A DNA stretch of 64,000 nt, from assembly GCA_050043265.1 (NCBI GenBank), contig JBHJIR010000087.1, positions 23,439 to 87,438 on the forward strand. Reading direction: 5' to 3'. A program made the translations under genes and the position numbers. The stretch comes from Pelagibius sp050043265 (GTDB lineage Bacteria; Pseudomonadota; Alphaproteobacteria; Kiloniellales; Kiloniellaceae). The notes beneath the pieces were generated by a model. It had not been told where the DNA came from. It made no database searches and saw only the letters and a program-made list of their open reading frames with translations. This document shows positions 9,171 through 16,710 of this stretch, piece by piece. Position 1 is the first letter of the stretch. Every line of letters begins with the position of its first letter.

Positions 9171-9583
9171 CCGCCGCACATCTTCTTCAGGTTCTCGAAA
9201 CCGGCCTCGTAGATTCCGCTGATCGCCGCCACGGCGTCGCCCTCAGGGGCGCCCTTGGCCTCGAAATCGCTCGACCATTCGACCGAACAGCCCTTGCCGC
9301 TGTCCCGCACCCTCAGCGTCGAGGTGTAGTTGTTCACCGGCAGCGGGCCGGAGACGATGGTGTAGGTGTAGCGGCGCTCCTTGTCGTCGATCTGCTCCAG
9401 CTTTTCCTCGATGGTGCCGCCGCCCATCAGCGACAGCTTGCGCACCGTGGCGCCATCCTCCTTCTTCAGCTCGCTCTTTTCGACGGCCGGGTGCCAGTCG
9501 GGCAGCGCGTTGAAGTTGCCGATCACCGCCCAGACGGTTTTCGCCGGCACCGGCAGCTCGGTGGTGGAACTGACCTTGGCCAT
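9167..9583 (-). CDS. SRPBCC (polyketide cyclase/START-like) protein
   Basis: 138 residues with the helix-grip fold signature of the SRPBCC superfamily: LPVPAKTVWAVIGNFNALPDWHPAVEKSE at the N-terminus and a final amphipathic helix (DAVAAISGIYEAGFENLKKM). Members bind hydrophobic ligands in a deep pocket; the ligand here is unknown. No signal peptide. Convergent and overlapping by a few bases with the YHS gene. A 14-bp tandem duplication lies 22-49 bp upstream of the start. Confidence 0.88.
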   Translation of the reverse strand: MAKVSSTTELPVPAKTVWAVIGNFNALPDWHPAVEKSELKKEDGATVRKLSLMGGGTIEEKLEQIDDKERRYTYTIVSGPLPVNNYTSTLRVRDSGKGCSVEWSSDFEAKGAPEGDAVAAISGIYEAGFENLKKMCGG

Positions 9584-9604
9584 GGTTCAGGGACCTCCCT
9601 CATT

Positions 9605-9632
9605 GTTCTTGGTTATGGGTTCTTGGTTAGGG
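9605..9632. repeat. 14-bp tandem duplication upstream of the SRPBCC gene
   Basis: Two adjacent copies of GTTCTTGGTTATGG, the second with one mismatch, in the 5' region of the SRPBCC gene. Confidence 0.65.
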
Positions 9633-9705
9633 TATTCGCGAATGCGGGCCAGTCTAGAACCTCCCCCGCCGCGCCGACAACCAAGCCGAAAGACCTAGGC
9701 AGGCC

Positions 9706-10242
9706 TCAGACCGTGCCGCGCCGCTCCAGCACCACGATGCTGAACGCCGGCTGGCCCTCGCCGCCGGAAACCGGCGCGTCGCGGCGCGTTTCCTGCCAGA
9801 CGGCGGGGTCCAGATCGGGAAAGCGGGTGTCGCCGTCGGGCGCGGCGTGCACCTCGGTCAGGTAGACGCGGTCGGCCAGGGGCAGCGTCAGGTCGTAGAT
9901 CTGGCCGCCGCCGATGACCATCACCTCGTCGGCGCCGCTTTCAGCCGCCAGCGCCTGGGCCCGGGCCAGCGCCGCCTCGACAGTGGCGAAGACCTCCACG
10001 CCCTCAGCCCGGAACGCCCCGTCCCGCGTCACCACCAGGTTGGGCCGCCCGGGCAGCGGCTTGCCGATCGACTGATAGGTCTTGCGCCCCATCACCACCG
10101 GCTTGCCCAGGGTCTGCGCCTTGAAGAACTTCAGATCGCCGGAGAGGTGCCAGGGCAGGCCCCCGGCACGGCCGATGACGCCGTTGTCGGCGCGCGCGAC
10201 AATCAGGGCGATGGGCACGCCCGCTTCGCTTTTCGCCGCCAT
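9706..10242 (-). CDS. folA: Dihydrofolate reductase
   Basis: Reduces dihydrofolate to tetrahydrofolate with NADPH, regenerating the cofactor oxidised by thymidylate synthase. 178 residues with ALIVARADNGVIGRAGGLPWHL, the active-site acid in LSGDLKFFK, VVMGRKTYQSIGKPLPGRPNLVVTR and VMVIGGGQIY, all classical. A few extra N-terminal residues (MAAKSEAG) precede the first strand. It starts 3 nt after the thyA stop, so the two are translationally coupled. Confidence 0.97.
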   Translation of the reverse strand: MAAKSEAGVPIALIVARADNGVIGRAGGLPWHLSGDLKFFKAQTLGKPVVMGRKTYQSIGKPLPGRPNLVVTRDGAFRAEGVEVFATVEAALARAQALAAESGADEVMVIGGGQIYDLTLPLADRVYLTEVHAAPDGDTRFPDLDPAVWQETRRDAPVSGGEGQPAFSIVVLERRGTV

Positions 10243-10245
10243 CGC

Positions 10246-11040
10246 TCAGACGGCCACGGGGGCTTTGATGTGCGGGTGCGCCTGGTAGCCGGTGAGCTCG
10301 AAATCCTCGAAGCGGAAGGCAAAGAGGTCCTTCACCGCCGGATTGATCGTCATCGTCGGCAGGGCCAGGGGGGCGCGCTGCAACTGCAGGTCGGCCTGTT
10401 GCTGGTGGTTCACGTAGAGGTGCGCGTCGCCCAGGGTGTGCACGAAATCGCCCGGCTGCAGGTCGCAGACCTGCGCCATCATCAGGGTCAGCAGAGCATA
10501 AGAGGCGATGTTGAAGGGCACGCCCAGGAAGATGTCGCCGCTGCGCTGGTAGAGCTGGCAGGAGAGTTTCCCCTCGGCGACGTAGAACTGGAACAGGCAG
10601 TGGCAGGGCGGCAGCGCCATCTTGTCGATCTCCGCCGGGTTCCAGGCAGAGACGATGAGGCGGCGCGAGTCCGGGTTGCTTTTCAACTGCATGAGCAACT
10701 GGGCGATCTGGTCGATGTGGCGTCCGTCCGGCGCCGGCCAGGAGCGCCACTGCGCGCCGTAGACCGGGCCGAGGTCGCCGTTCGCGTCGGCCCATTCGTC
10801 CCAGATGCCGACGCCGTGCTGTTTCAGGTAGGCGATATTGGTGTCGCCGGCGAGAAACCACAGCAGTTCGTGGATGATCGACTTCAGGTGCAGCTTCTTG
10901 GTGGTGAGCACGGGAAAGCCGTCAGCCAGGTCGAAGCGCATCTGGTGGCCGAACAGACTCTGGGTGCCGGTGCCGGTACGGTCGCTCTTGTAGACGCCTT
11001 CCTCGCGGACCTTGCGCAGGAGATCGAGATACTGCTTCAC
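10246..11040 (-). CDS. thyA: Thymidylate synthase
   Basis: Methylates dUMP to dTMP using methylene-tetrahydrofolate. The product is 264 residues, the same length as E. coli ThyA, with the nucleophilic Cys146 in LPPCHCLFQFY, DRTGTGTQSLFGHQMRFDL at the N-terminus, and SGDIFLGVPFNIASYALL. Start is GTG with AAAGGAA about 6 nt upstream. First gene of the thyA-folA operon. Confidence 0.97.
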   Translation of the reverse strand: MKQYLDLLRKVREEGVYKSDRTGTGTQSLFGHQMRFDLADGFPVLTTKKLHLKSIIHELLWFLAGDTNIAYLKQHGVGIWDEWADANGDLGPVYGAQWRSWPAPDGRHIDQIAQLLMQLKSNPDSRRLIVSAWNPAEIDKMALPPCHCLFQFYVAEGKLSCQLYQRSGDIFLGVPFNIASYALLTLMMAQVCDLQPGDFVHTLGDAHLYVNHQQQADLQLQRAPLALPTMTINPAVKDLFAFRFEDFELTGYQAHPHIKAPVAV

Positions 11041-11254
11041 GGGTTCCTTTCCCCTGGCCCTTTGCCGGGGCCCTTTTCCTCTGTCACGCTCCCTGGAAAA
11101 CGCTCTCCGGCGGCGCCCGAGTCGCTGCAGACCATTCTAGCGCACAAGCCGCCCTCTGGCCCGCCCAAATGCTGCCCGCCCCCCTCAACCGAGGGCCGGA
11201 TGGCCCGCCCGAAACTCGCCGCCCGTAGACCTTTTATCAACGGGATAAAGCGCT

Positions 11255-11260
11255 TATATT
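11255..11260 (+). promoter_or_regulatory. Candidate -10 box for ssrA
   Basis: TATATT lies just before the predicted 5' end of the acceptor half of tmRNA, in an AT-richer stretch of an otherwise GC-rich gap. The -35 region is unclear. Confidence 0.4.
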
Positions 11261-11265
11261 AGGTG

Positions 11266-11550
11266 TGCCGGCGTGCCGGCTATGGTGCTAAACGGGCCTT
11301 TGGAATAAGCGTTACGGACCCGGGGGCAGTACCCGGCGCCTCCACCAATTCCCTCCAATTCGGCGGTTTTCAGGCCTTTGGGAGGGCTCTCATGGGGGCG
11401 AAATAGGATCGACGTGCGTGGTAAAGAGGGGTTCGGTGCCCGGCATGGTACCGCCGTTATCGGGCCATACTATAGTTGCGAACGACAACTACAGTGAGGC
11501 ACGCCTCGCCGCTTAATTGCGGTCGGGTTAGCCGACTCTAAGTCCTAGAC
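11266..11550 (+). ncRNA. ssrA: Circularly permuted (two-piece) tmRNA
   Basis: Rescues stalled ribosomes and tags the nascent peptide. The halves appear in permuted order, as known for alphaproteobacteria. The acceptor piece comes first and ends in CCA at 11345-11347, with a T-arm CCGGG/CCCGG around the 7-nt loop GGCAGTA (11320-11336). A processed spacer (about 11348-11393) follows, then the coding piece beginning GGGGGCG at 11394. GGGGGCG pairs with CGCCTCC (11337-11343) to form the acceptor stem with one G-U pair. Next comes GGATCGAC, matching the conserved tmRNA 5' region. The tag frame is GCG at 11478 to TAA at 11516, coding ANDNYSEARLAA. Outer ends are approximate. Confidence 0.93.
11478..11516 (+). 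other. tmRNA tag reading frame (ANDNYSEARLAA)
   Basis: Twelve codons plus TAA inside the coding piece. The N-terminal AND(N) and final LAA match the parts of ssrA tags read by SspB and ClpX respectively; the middle YSEAR is unusual. Charged alanine from the tRNA-like part would precede it. Confidence 0.88.
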
Positions 11551-11693
11551 CTTCACAAGTTTGGGCGGGGTTCGGGGCGCACCTGGCAACAGAAGCGCCC
11601 CACTTCAGGGGGTATCGGCAACAACAAGAAACCCCCGCCCCCGCAACGGGCGGCAGGAACAGGGTGGTCTGGAAAAGAGACGTGACGGAGGAA

Positions 11694-12263
11694 ATGGCAA
11701 ACGACGGACTGCGGTACGACCGCATGGTGGAAGACGCGCTGCGCAGCGTGGTGCGGCGGGCCCTGATCCATGCGTCCAAGGAAGGCCTGCCCGGCAATCA
11801 CCATTTCTACATCACCTTCCGCACCGACCATAAAGACACCGACATCCCCAAGGCCCTGCAGGATCGTTATCCCGGCGAGATGACCATCGTGCTGCAGCAC
11901 CAGTTCTGGGGCCTGGAAATCGACGAGCACCAGTTCTGCGTGACGCTCAGCTTTGCCGACGTGCCGCACCGGCTGGTGGTGCCTTTCGCCGCGGTGACCG
12001 CCTTCGCCGATCCCTCGGTGCGCTTCGGCCTGCAGTTCGACGTGGATTCGGCGGATACCCTGCCGGGAAGCGGCGCCTCGGGCGACAGCGCTGCGCTGTT
12101 CGAATTGCCCGGCGGCGACGCGCCCGACGAGGCGGAAGCGGACGGGGCCGACGCGCAAGAGGGCAGCAAGGGCGATTTCGGCAACGACGACGCCGAAACC
12201 GAGGCGGACAAACGGCCGAGCGGCGAAAAGGTCGTCACCCTCGACGCCTTCCGCAAGAAGTAG
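11694..12263 (+). CDS. sspB: SspB-family ClpXP adaptor (alphaproteobacterial type)
   Basis: Delivers ssrA-tagged proteins to ClpXP. The 189-residue product begins MANDGLRYDRMVEDALRSVVRRAL and has the SspB core (about 10-110) with HHFYITFRTDHKDTDIP and MTIVLQHQFWGLEIDEHQFCVTLSF, matching the alphaproteobacterial SspB family. A long acidic, low-complexity linker (125-175) leads to the short C-terminal tail VVTLDAFRKK, where a ClpX-docking peptide is expected. Start choice: ATG 11694 fits the family, although GGAGG lies only 2 nt upstream; GTG starts at 11664 or 11682 are possible. It sits right after ssrA, so tag and adaptor are neighbours. Confidence 0.9.
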   Translation: MANDGLRYDRMVEDALRSVVRRALIHASKEGLPGNHHFYITFRTDHKDTDIPKALQDRYPGEMTIVLQHQFWGLEIDEHQFCVTLSFADVPHRLVVPFAAVTAFADPSVRFGLQFDVDSADTLPGSGASGDSAALFELPGGDAPDEAEADGADAQEGSKGDFGNDDAETEADKRPSGEKVVTLDAFRKK

Positions 12264-12343
12264 CGGCACTCAATTCACGTATAGAGCAGAGCGGGCCGGA
12301 AACGGCCCCGAGATGGAGACGGGAGACGCTGGAAAGCGTTTAC

Positions 12344-12396
12344 CCCCTAGTGGCGTTTGCCCCCTAAGTGGCGCCTGCCCCTAGTGGCGCTTGCCC
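12344..12396. repeat. 17-18 bp tandem repeat spanning a stop codon
   Basis: Three copies of a unit like CCCTAGTGGCGTTTGCC. The rightmost copy contains the stop codon and last codons of the minus-strand gene that ends at 12381; the others extend into its 3' spacer. Copies differ by 2-3 bases and indels. Confidence 0.75.
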
Positions 12397-12581
12397 ATGG
12401 TGGCCGGGTCCCAATGCTGGGTCTTCTTCTCGCCCGGCGACTTGCCGAGGCGGTTGGCGACGGCGGGGCGGCGCACCAGGCCGACGAACTCGTCGAAACG
12501 CCGCTTCAGTTCGCGGCGTTCTTCCGCGGTCATCTCGGACTCGGGGATCTCACTGAGATCGCGGTGACGAATATCGTCCAT
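12381..12581 (-). CDS. Small charged protein of unknown function
   Basis: 66 residues beginning MDDIRHRDLSEIPESEMTA, mostly helical and charged (TAEERRELKRRFDEFVGLVRRP), with no membrane segment or cysteine. I do not recognise a family. The ATG at 12581 has AAGGAGC about 6 nt upstream, which supports translation and this start over a longer frame. It lies between sspB and an alpha/beta hydrolase and is divergent from the latter. Its stop codon lies in a tandem repeat. Confidence 0.72.
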   Translation of the reverse strand: MDDIRHRDLSEIPESEMTAEERRELKRRFDEFVGLVRRPAVANRLGKSPGEKKTQHWDPATMGKRH

Positions 12582-12756
12582 GGCCTGCTCCTTCACTTCC
12601 AGGGTCCGGCACTGTCGGAAAATGGGGGGCGGCCCACGCAGGGCGCCCCGCCGGGACAAATCCCTGCAGAGGAGCTATCATCGCGACCCTTGGTTAAGGG
12701 TGTGTTATCGCCCTGGCCGTTTTGCCTCCTCCGGTCTTCAAATTCTCGAAAGCCCC

Positions 12757-13425
12757 ATGAAATCCGCCGACCCGCCGCCGACAGTCCTGCCGGAATTCCT
12801 TGTCGACACGCCACCGGGGGGTAAGCCTGCCCGCCTCACCTTCGCCTTCGCCCACGGCGCCGGGGCGCCCATGGATACGCCCTTCATGAGCTTCTTCGCC
12901 GAGGGCCTGGCGGCCAAGGGCTGGCGTGTCGTGCGCTTTGAGTTTCCCTACATGGCCCGGCGCCGGAGGGAGCCCAAACGCCCGCCGCCCGACCGCCAGC
13001 CGGTGCTGCTGCAGACCTGGCGGCAGGTGATCGACCATCTTGCGGCCCCGGACGGCCCGGAGACCCTGGTCATCGGCGGCAAGTCGATGGGCGGGCGCAT
13101 GGCCAGCCTGGTCGCGCAGGAAACCGGCGTGCGCGGCCGCGCCTGCCTCGGCTACCCCTTCCATCCCGCCGGCAAGCCAGAGCGCCTGCGCACCGAGCAT
13201 CTGGCCGCCCTCGAGACCCCCTGCCTGATCTGCCAGGGTACCCGCGACGCCCTGGGCAATGCCGAAGAGGTCGCCGGCTACGACCTGGCGCCGTCGATCC
13301 GCCTGCATTGGGCTCCGGACGGCGACCACGACCTGAAGCCGCGCAAGGCCAGCGGACGCACCGCCGAGCAGAACTGGCGCGAGGCGGTCGATGCCCTGGA
13401 CGGCTTCTTCCGGGATCTGGCCTAG
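12757..13425 (+). CDS. Alpha/beta hydrolase of the KANL3/Tex30-like family
   Basis: 222 residues with the FAHGAGAPMD oxyanion segment, nucleophile Ser110 in GGKSMGGRMAS, likely acid in QGTRDALG and likely His in APDGDHDLKPRK. This matches the dienelactone-hydrolase-like family including human KANL3 and TEX30. Substrate unknown. Start 12757 keeps the conserved N-terminus and avoids a long basic extension. Confidence 0.88.
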   Translation: MKSADPPPTVLPEFLVDTPPGGKPARLTFAFAHGAGAPMDTPFMSFFAEGLAAKGWRVVRFEFPYMARRRREPKRPPPDRQPVLLQTWRQVIDHLAAPDGPETLVIGGKSMGGRMASLVAQETGVRGRACLGYPFHPAGKPERLRTEHLAALETPCLICQGTRDALGNAEEVAGYDLAPSIRLHWAPDGDHDLKPRKASGRTAEQNWREAVDALDGFFRDLA

Positions 13426-13488
13426 CGTTTCCCGGGCCTTTACCGGGATCGGGTTATCCGCCCGGCAACTCAAAATTGCCGCACCCCT

Positions 13489-13533
13489 CCTGACAACATG
13501 CTGTCAGGATGTCTCTGCTAGGATGTTGTCAGG
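13489..13533. promoter_or_regulatory. Palindromic operator upstream of the YafY-type regulator
   Basis: A perfect inverted repeat CCTGACA-N6-TGTCAGG (13489-13508) is followed by a second half-site ATGTTGTCAGG (13523-13533). It sits 35-79 bp before the regulator start, as expected for autoregulation. Confidence 0.65.
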
Positions 13534-13567
13534 AGCCGGGCAGGAGCCGGCTTAGGAGGCGGACAGG

Positions 13568-14353
13568 ATGCGGCGGGCAGACAGATTATTTCAGATTGTT
13601 CAGGAGCTTAGGCGCCGAAAACTGGTGACGGCCCGGCAGCTGGCCGATGCCCTGGAGGTGTCGGAGCGGACGATCTATCGCGACATCCGCGATCTGGCGG
13701 GCTCCGGCGTGCCGATTGAGGGCGAGGCCGGGGTCGGTTACGTGCTGCAGCGCGGCTACGACCTGCCGCCGCTGATGTTCACCGAGGAGGAAATCGAGGC
13801 CCTGGTGCTGGGCGCCCGGATCATCGAATCCTGGGCCGACCCGGCGCTGGCCAAAGCCGCCGGCGACGTCGTCGCCAAGGTCGAGGCGGTGCTGCCGGCG
13901 GAGCTGCGCGACCAGATCTCCCGCACGCCGCTGTCGGCACCGTCGGACCATCGCGCGGCGCCGCTCAGCATCGACGCCGCGGAAATCCGCGCCGCCCTCC
14001 GCAGCCGCCGGAAGCTGCACTTCCACTACTGCAACGCCGAGGGGCGGGCCAGCGAACGGGTCGTGCGGCCGCTGGCCCTGGCCTTCTACGGGCCGGTCTG
14101 GCTGCTGATCGCCTGGTGCGAGCTGCGCATCGACTTCCGCGCCTTCCGCCTGGACCGCATGCGGGAGATGACCGTTCTGGACCAGCGCTTTGCCGAGGAA
14201 CGCGGCAAGACCCTGCACGACTTCGTGGTGGCCGACCGCGCCCGCCGGGCTCAGTTCGCCGAAAACGGCGACAACGGCAGCAAGGCGCTCGAAGCACGGG
14301 CAGTGCCCGATGTAGGGGAAGCGGTCGGCGAGCCGGAAGCCGTCGGCGATTGA
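13568..14353 (+). CDS. YafY-family transcriptional regulator (HTH-WYL)
   Basis: 261 residues: an N-terminal winged helix-turn-helix (1-65, TARQLADALEVSERTIYRDIRDLAGSG) and a WYL ligand-sensing domain (about 130-215) containing HFHYCNAEGRASERVVRPLAL and FRAFRLDRM. The C-terminal 35 residues are low in complexity. Members usually control an adjacent gene and their own promoter. Its TGA shares a base with the ATG of the TfoX-like gene, so the two are coupled. A palindrome upstream is the likely operator. Confidence 0.92.
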   Translation: MRRADRLFQIVQELRRRKLVTARQLADALEVSERTIYRDIRDLAGSGVPIEGEAGVGYVLQRGYDLPPLMFTEEEIEALVLGARIIESWADPALAKAAGDVVAKVEAVLPAELRDQISRTPLSAPSDHRAAPLSIDAAEIRAALRSRRKLHFHYCNAEGRASERVVRPLALAFYGPVWLLIAWCELRIDFRAFRLDRMREMTVLDQRFAEERGKTLHDFVVADRARRAQFAENGDNGSKALEARAVPDVGEAVGEPEAVGD

Positions 14354-14802
14354 TGCCTCTGCCCCAAGCAGCCGGAAGCAAGAGAACCCAGCGTCAGGCG
14401 GCCGGGCGTAAGACGGCCGGGCGTAAGACGGCCGGGCTTAAGACGGCAGGGCCACCGCCCTTCGTCGCGTGCTGCCTGGCGCTGCTGATGCCGCTCGGCC
14501 CGGTGGTGCCGCGGCGGATGTTCGGCGGCTGGGGATTGTTCCTGGACGGCCGGATGATCGCCCTCATCGCCCGCGACCGGCTGCATCTGAAGACCGACAG
14601 CGTGACCGTGGAGCGCTTCAGGGCGGCAGGCTCCGAGCCCTTCGTCTACCACCGCCAGGCGACGCCGGTCGCCCTGTCCTACTGGCGGGCCCCGGCGGGA
14701 ACGCTGGACGATCCGGCGGCGATGCTGCCCTGGGGCGAGTTGGCGGTCGCCTCAGCCCGACGCGCGGCCGGCAAGAAGACAGCCGCCCACAAGCGGCGAT
14801 AG
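14353..14802 (+). CDS. TfoX/Sxy N-terminal-domain protein
   Basis: 149 residues. After a basic leader, the TfoX-N domain (about 38-130) shows VPRRMFGGWGLFLDGRMIALIARDRLHLKTD and EPFVYHRQATPVALSYWRAP. TfoX/Sxy is a competence activator in Gammaproteobacteria, but stand-alone TfoX-N proteins elsewhere have no fixed role. The leader contains an in-frame 15-bp tandem repeat (about 14398-14450) encoding GRKTAGRKTAGLKTAG, so the N-terminus is probably disordered. Start ATG 14353 overlaps the stop of the WYL regulator; an internal start is possible. Confidence 0.85.
   Translation: MPLPQAAGSKRTQRQAAGRKTAGRKTAGLKTAGPPPFVACCLALLMPLGPVVPRRMFGGWGLFLDGRMIALIARDRLHLKTDSVTVERFRAAGSEPFVYHRQATPVALSYWRAPAGTLDDPAAMLPWGELAVASARRAAGKKTAAHKRR
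14398..14450 (+). repeat. In-frame 15-bp tandem repeat in the TfoX-like gene
   Basis: Three to four copies of a unit like GCCGGGCGTAAGACG, giving repeated GRKTA in the protein leader. Confidence 0.75.
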
Positions 14803-14820
14803 CCGCCCCGCGACAGGCAG

Positions 14821-14877
14821 ATCCGGAAGACTCAGGCCGATCCCGAAGACTCAGGCCGATTCCGAAGACTCAGGCGG
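14821..14877. repeat. 19-bp tandem repeat spanning the stop codon of a chemoreceptor
   Basis: Three contiguous 19-bp units (14821-14839, 14840-14858, 14859-14877) of the type ATCCCGAAGACTCAGGCCG, with 2-3 differences. The rightmost unit contains the chemoreceptor stop codon (14870-14872), and each unit repeats that stop-region sequence. Confidence 0.85.
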
Positions 14878-16639
14878 CGCGCAGGTTCGCCAGGAACTTG
14901 CCGACCTCGGCGCGCAGCAGTTCGGACTGCTGCGACAACTGCCCAGCGGATTCCAGGACATCGCTGGCAGCGGCACCGGGCTGCTCGGTCGCCTCGCGCA
15001 CCCCGGTGATGTTGCTCGCCACGGACTGGGTGCCGTTGGCGGCCTGCTGCACGTTGCGGGAGATTTCCTGGGTCGCGGCGTTCTGCTCCTCGACCGCAGC
15101 GGCGATACCCTGGGCGTTCTCACTGATCCGCTTGATGATCGAGACGATGCCTTCGATCACGGTGACCGTGCCGCCGGTCGCCGACTGCATGCCTTCGACC
15201 TGCTGGGCGATTTCCTCGGTCGCCTTGGCGGTCTGGGTGGCCAGCGACTTCACCTCGTTGGCGACGACGGCAAAGCCCTTGCCCATCTCGCCGGCACGCG
15301 CCGCCTCGATAGTGGCGTTCAGCGCCAGCAGGTTGGTCTGCTCGGCAATGTCCTGGATCAGATTGATCACGTCGCCGATCTTGTGCGCCGCCTCGGCCAG
15401 CCCGTTGACCGACCGGCTCGCACCATCGGCGTCTTCAACGGCGCGCAGCGAGACGGAGTTGGTTTCCGCGAGCTGACGCGAAATTTCCGAGATCGAGGCG
15501 GAGAGTTCCTCCGAGGCCGTCGCCACCGTCTGGACGTTGGTTGAGGCCTCGTCGGAGGCTTCGGCAACGGTGATTGAACGGCGGTTCGTCTGCTCGGCGA
15601 TCCCCGACATCGATTGGGCAGTGGCCTGCAGCTCGGTCGCGGCGGCGGAGAGCGCATTCACCACCCCGCCGACGGCGGCTTCGAAGGAATCGGCGAGCTC
15701 CAACCGCTGGCGCCGACGCTCCTGGGTCAGCCGGGCTTCCTCCTCGGCGCGCTCTTCCTCCAGGCGCTTCAGCTCGATGGTCTTCCCCTTGAAGACCACG
15801 AAGGCTTCGGCGACCTGGCCGATCTCGTCACGGCTGCGCACCGGCACTTCCACCGAGGTATCCCCCTCGGCCAGCCGGTTCAGCCCGTTGACCACTTCGC
15901 CGAGCGGGCGGGCCACGCTGGCACGGGTGAACCAGACGGCAAGCGCGAAGCCGACCAGCGCGGAGACGACCGAGACGATGGTCATCTGCGAGATCGCCGA
16001 CTGCTCGTGCGAGTAGACGGCCTGCATGGCGGTCGTGGTGAACTGTTGAATCTGCGTCTGCAACGCCTCGAACTTGCCGTCCAGTTCCGCCTCTTCCACT
16101 TCGATACCGTCGACCAGCGCGATGGCTTCGCCCGTGTTTCCTGTGCCGGCCAGCCTGAGAATCTCCGCCGCATGATCGTGGTACAGGCGATGGCCCTGGC
16201 CGACCTGCTGCAGGCTGGAAAGGACCTGCTGGAATTCGGCCTTTTCAGACTCGGTGCGGGCCCCGGCCGAGGCGGCCTCGGCGAGCCCGATGCCGCGCGC
16301 GATCTCCGCATCGACACTGGAAGACAGCTGCTCGAACTCGGCCACGAGGTTACGCAGTTCCTCCGGGCTGGCCTCTGCCGCCAGGCCGCTTAACCGCATC
16401 GCGCGCTCCAGCACGACCGCCTGCTCCAGTTGGGTCACGGTGACGTGGTTCACCAGCTCGGTCAGTGGAATATCCCGCTCGGCGATGCCTTCGATCTCAT
16501 CCCCGATCCGGCCCATCTGCCAGACACCGATCACCGCGACAATGCCGGGCGAAAGCAAACAGATTCCGACAATGCCCAACAGCTTGTGCATCACCGAGGC
16601 GCCCTTGCGCGAGCGGCTGGCGGCCGTGTTCGTCTGCAT
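14870..16639 (-). CDS. Methyl-accepting chemotaxis protein (paralogue 1)
   Basis: Transmembrane chemoreceptor feeding the CheA/CheW pathway. The 589-residue product begins MQTNTAASRSRKGASVMHKLL, with a first membrane helix (about 18-38), a helical periplasmic sensor (about 39-205), a second helix (about 212-232), HAMP (about 233-290, SVARPLGEVVNGLNRLAEGD) and a signalling domain whose hairpin tip includes IAEQTNLLALNATIEAARAGEMGKG in two adjoining stretches. The ATG at 16639 has GGGAAGA about 8 nt upstream; longer frames run antisense through the carbonic anhydrase. It follows that gene by 71 bp on the same strand, so co-transcription is likely. A paralogue of identical length lies at 19783-21552. 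Confidence 0.95.
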   Translation of the reverse strand: MQTNTAASRSRKGASVMHKLLGIVGICLLSPGIVAVIGVWQMGRIGDEIEGIAERDIPLTELVNHVTVTQLEQAVVLERAMRLSGLAAEASPEELRNLVAEFEQLSSSVDAEIARGIGLAEAASAGARTESEKAEFQQVLSSLQQVGQGHRLYHDHAAEILRLAGTGNTGEAIALVDGIEVEEAELDGKFEALQTQIQQFTTTAMQAVYSHEQSAISQMTIVSVVSALVGFALAVWFTRASVARPLGEVVNGLNRLAEGDTSVEVPVRSRDEIGQVAEAFVVFKGKTIELKRLEEERAEEEARLTQERRRQRLELADSFEAAVGGVVNALSAAATELQATAQSMSGIAEQTNRRSITVAEASDEASTNVQTVATASEELSASISEISRQLAETNSVSLRAVEDADGASRSVNGLAEAAHKIGDVINLIQDIAEQTNLLALNATIEAARAGEMGKGFAVVANEVKSLATQTAKATEEIAQQVEGMQSATGGTVTVIEGIVSIIKRISENAQGIAAAVEEQNAATQEISRNVQQAANGTQSVASNITGVREATEQPGAAASDVLESAGQLSQQSELLRAEVGKFLANLRAA

Positions 16640-16710
16640 TGCTATATCTTCCCAATCAGCGGCCTCAGCCGGCTTGCAAGGATGGATGGAACGGCGGCAG
16701 CCGGCACGCT

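Noticed and set aside
11553..12269. 238-codon minus-strand frame opposite sspB
   Set aside because: Shadow of the SspB coding frame; no motif.
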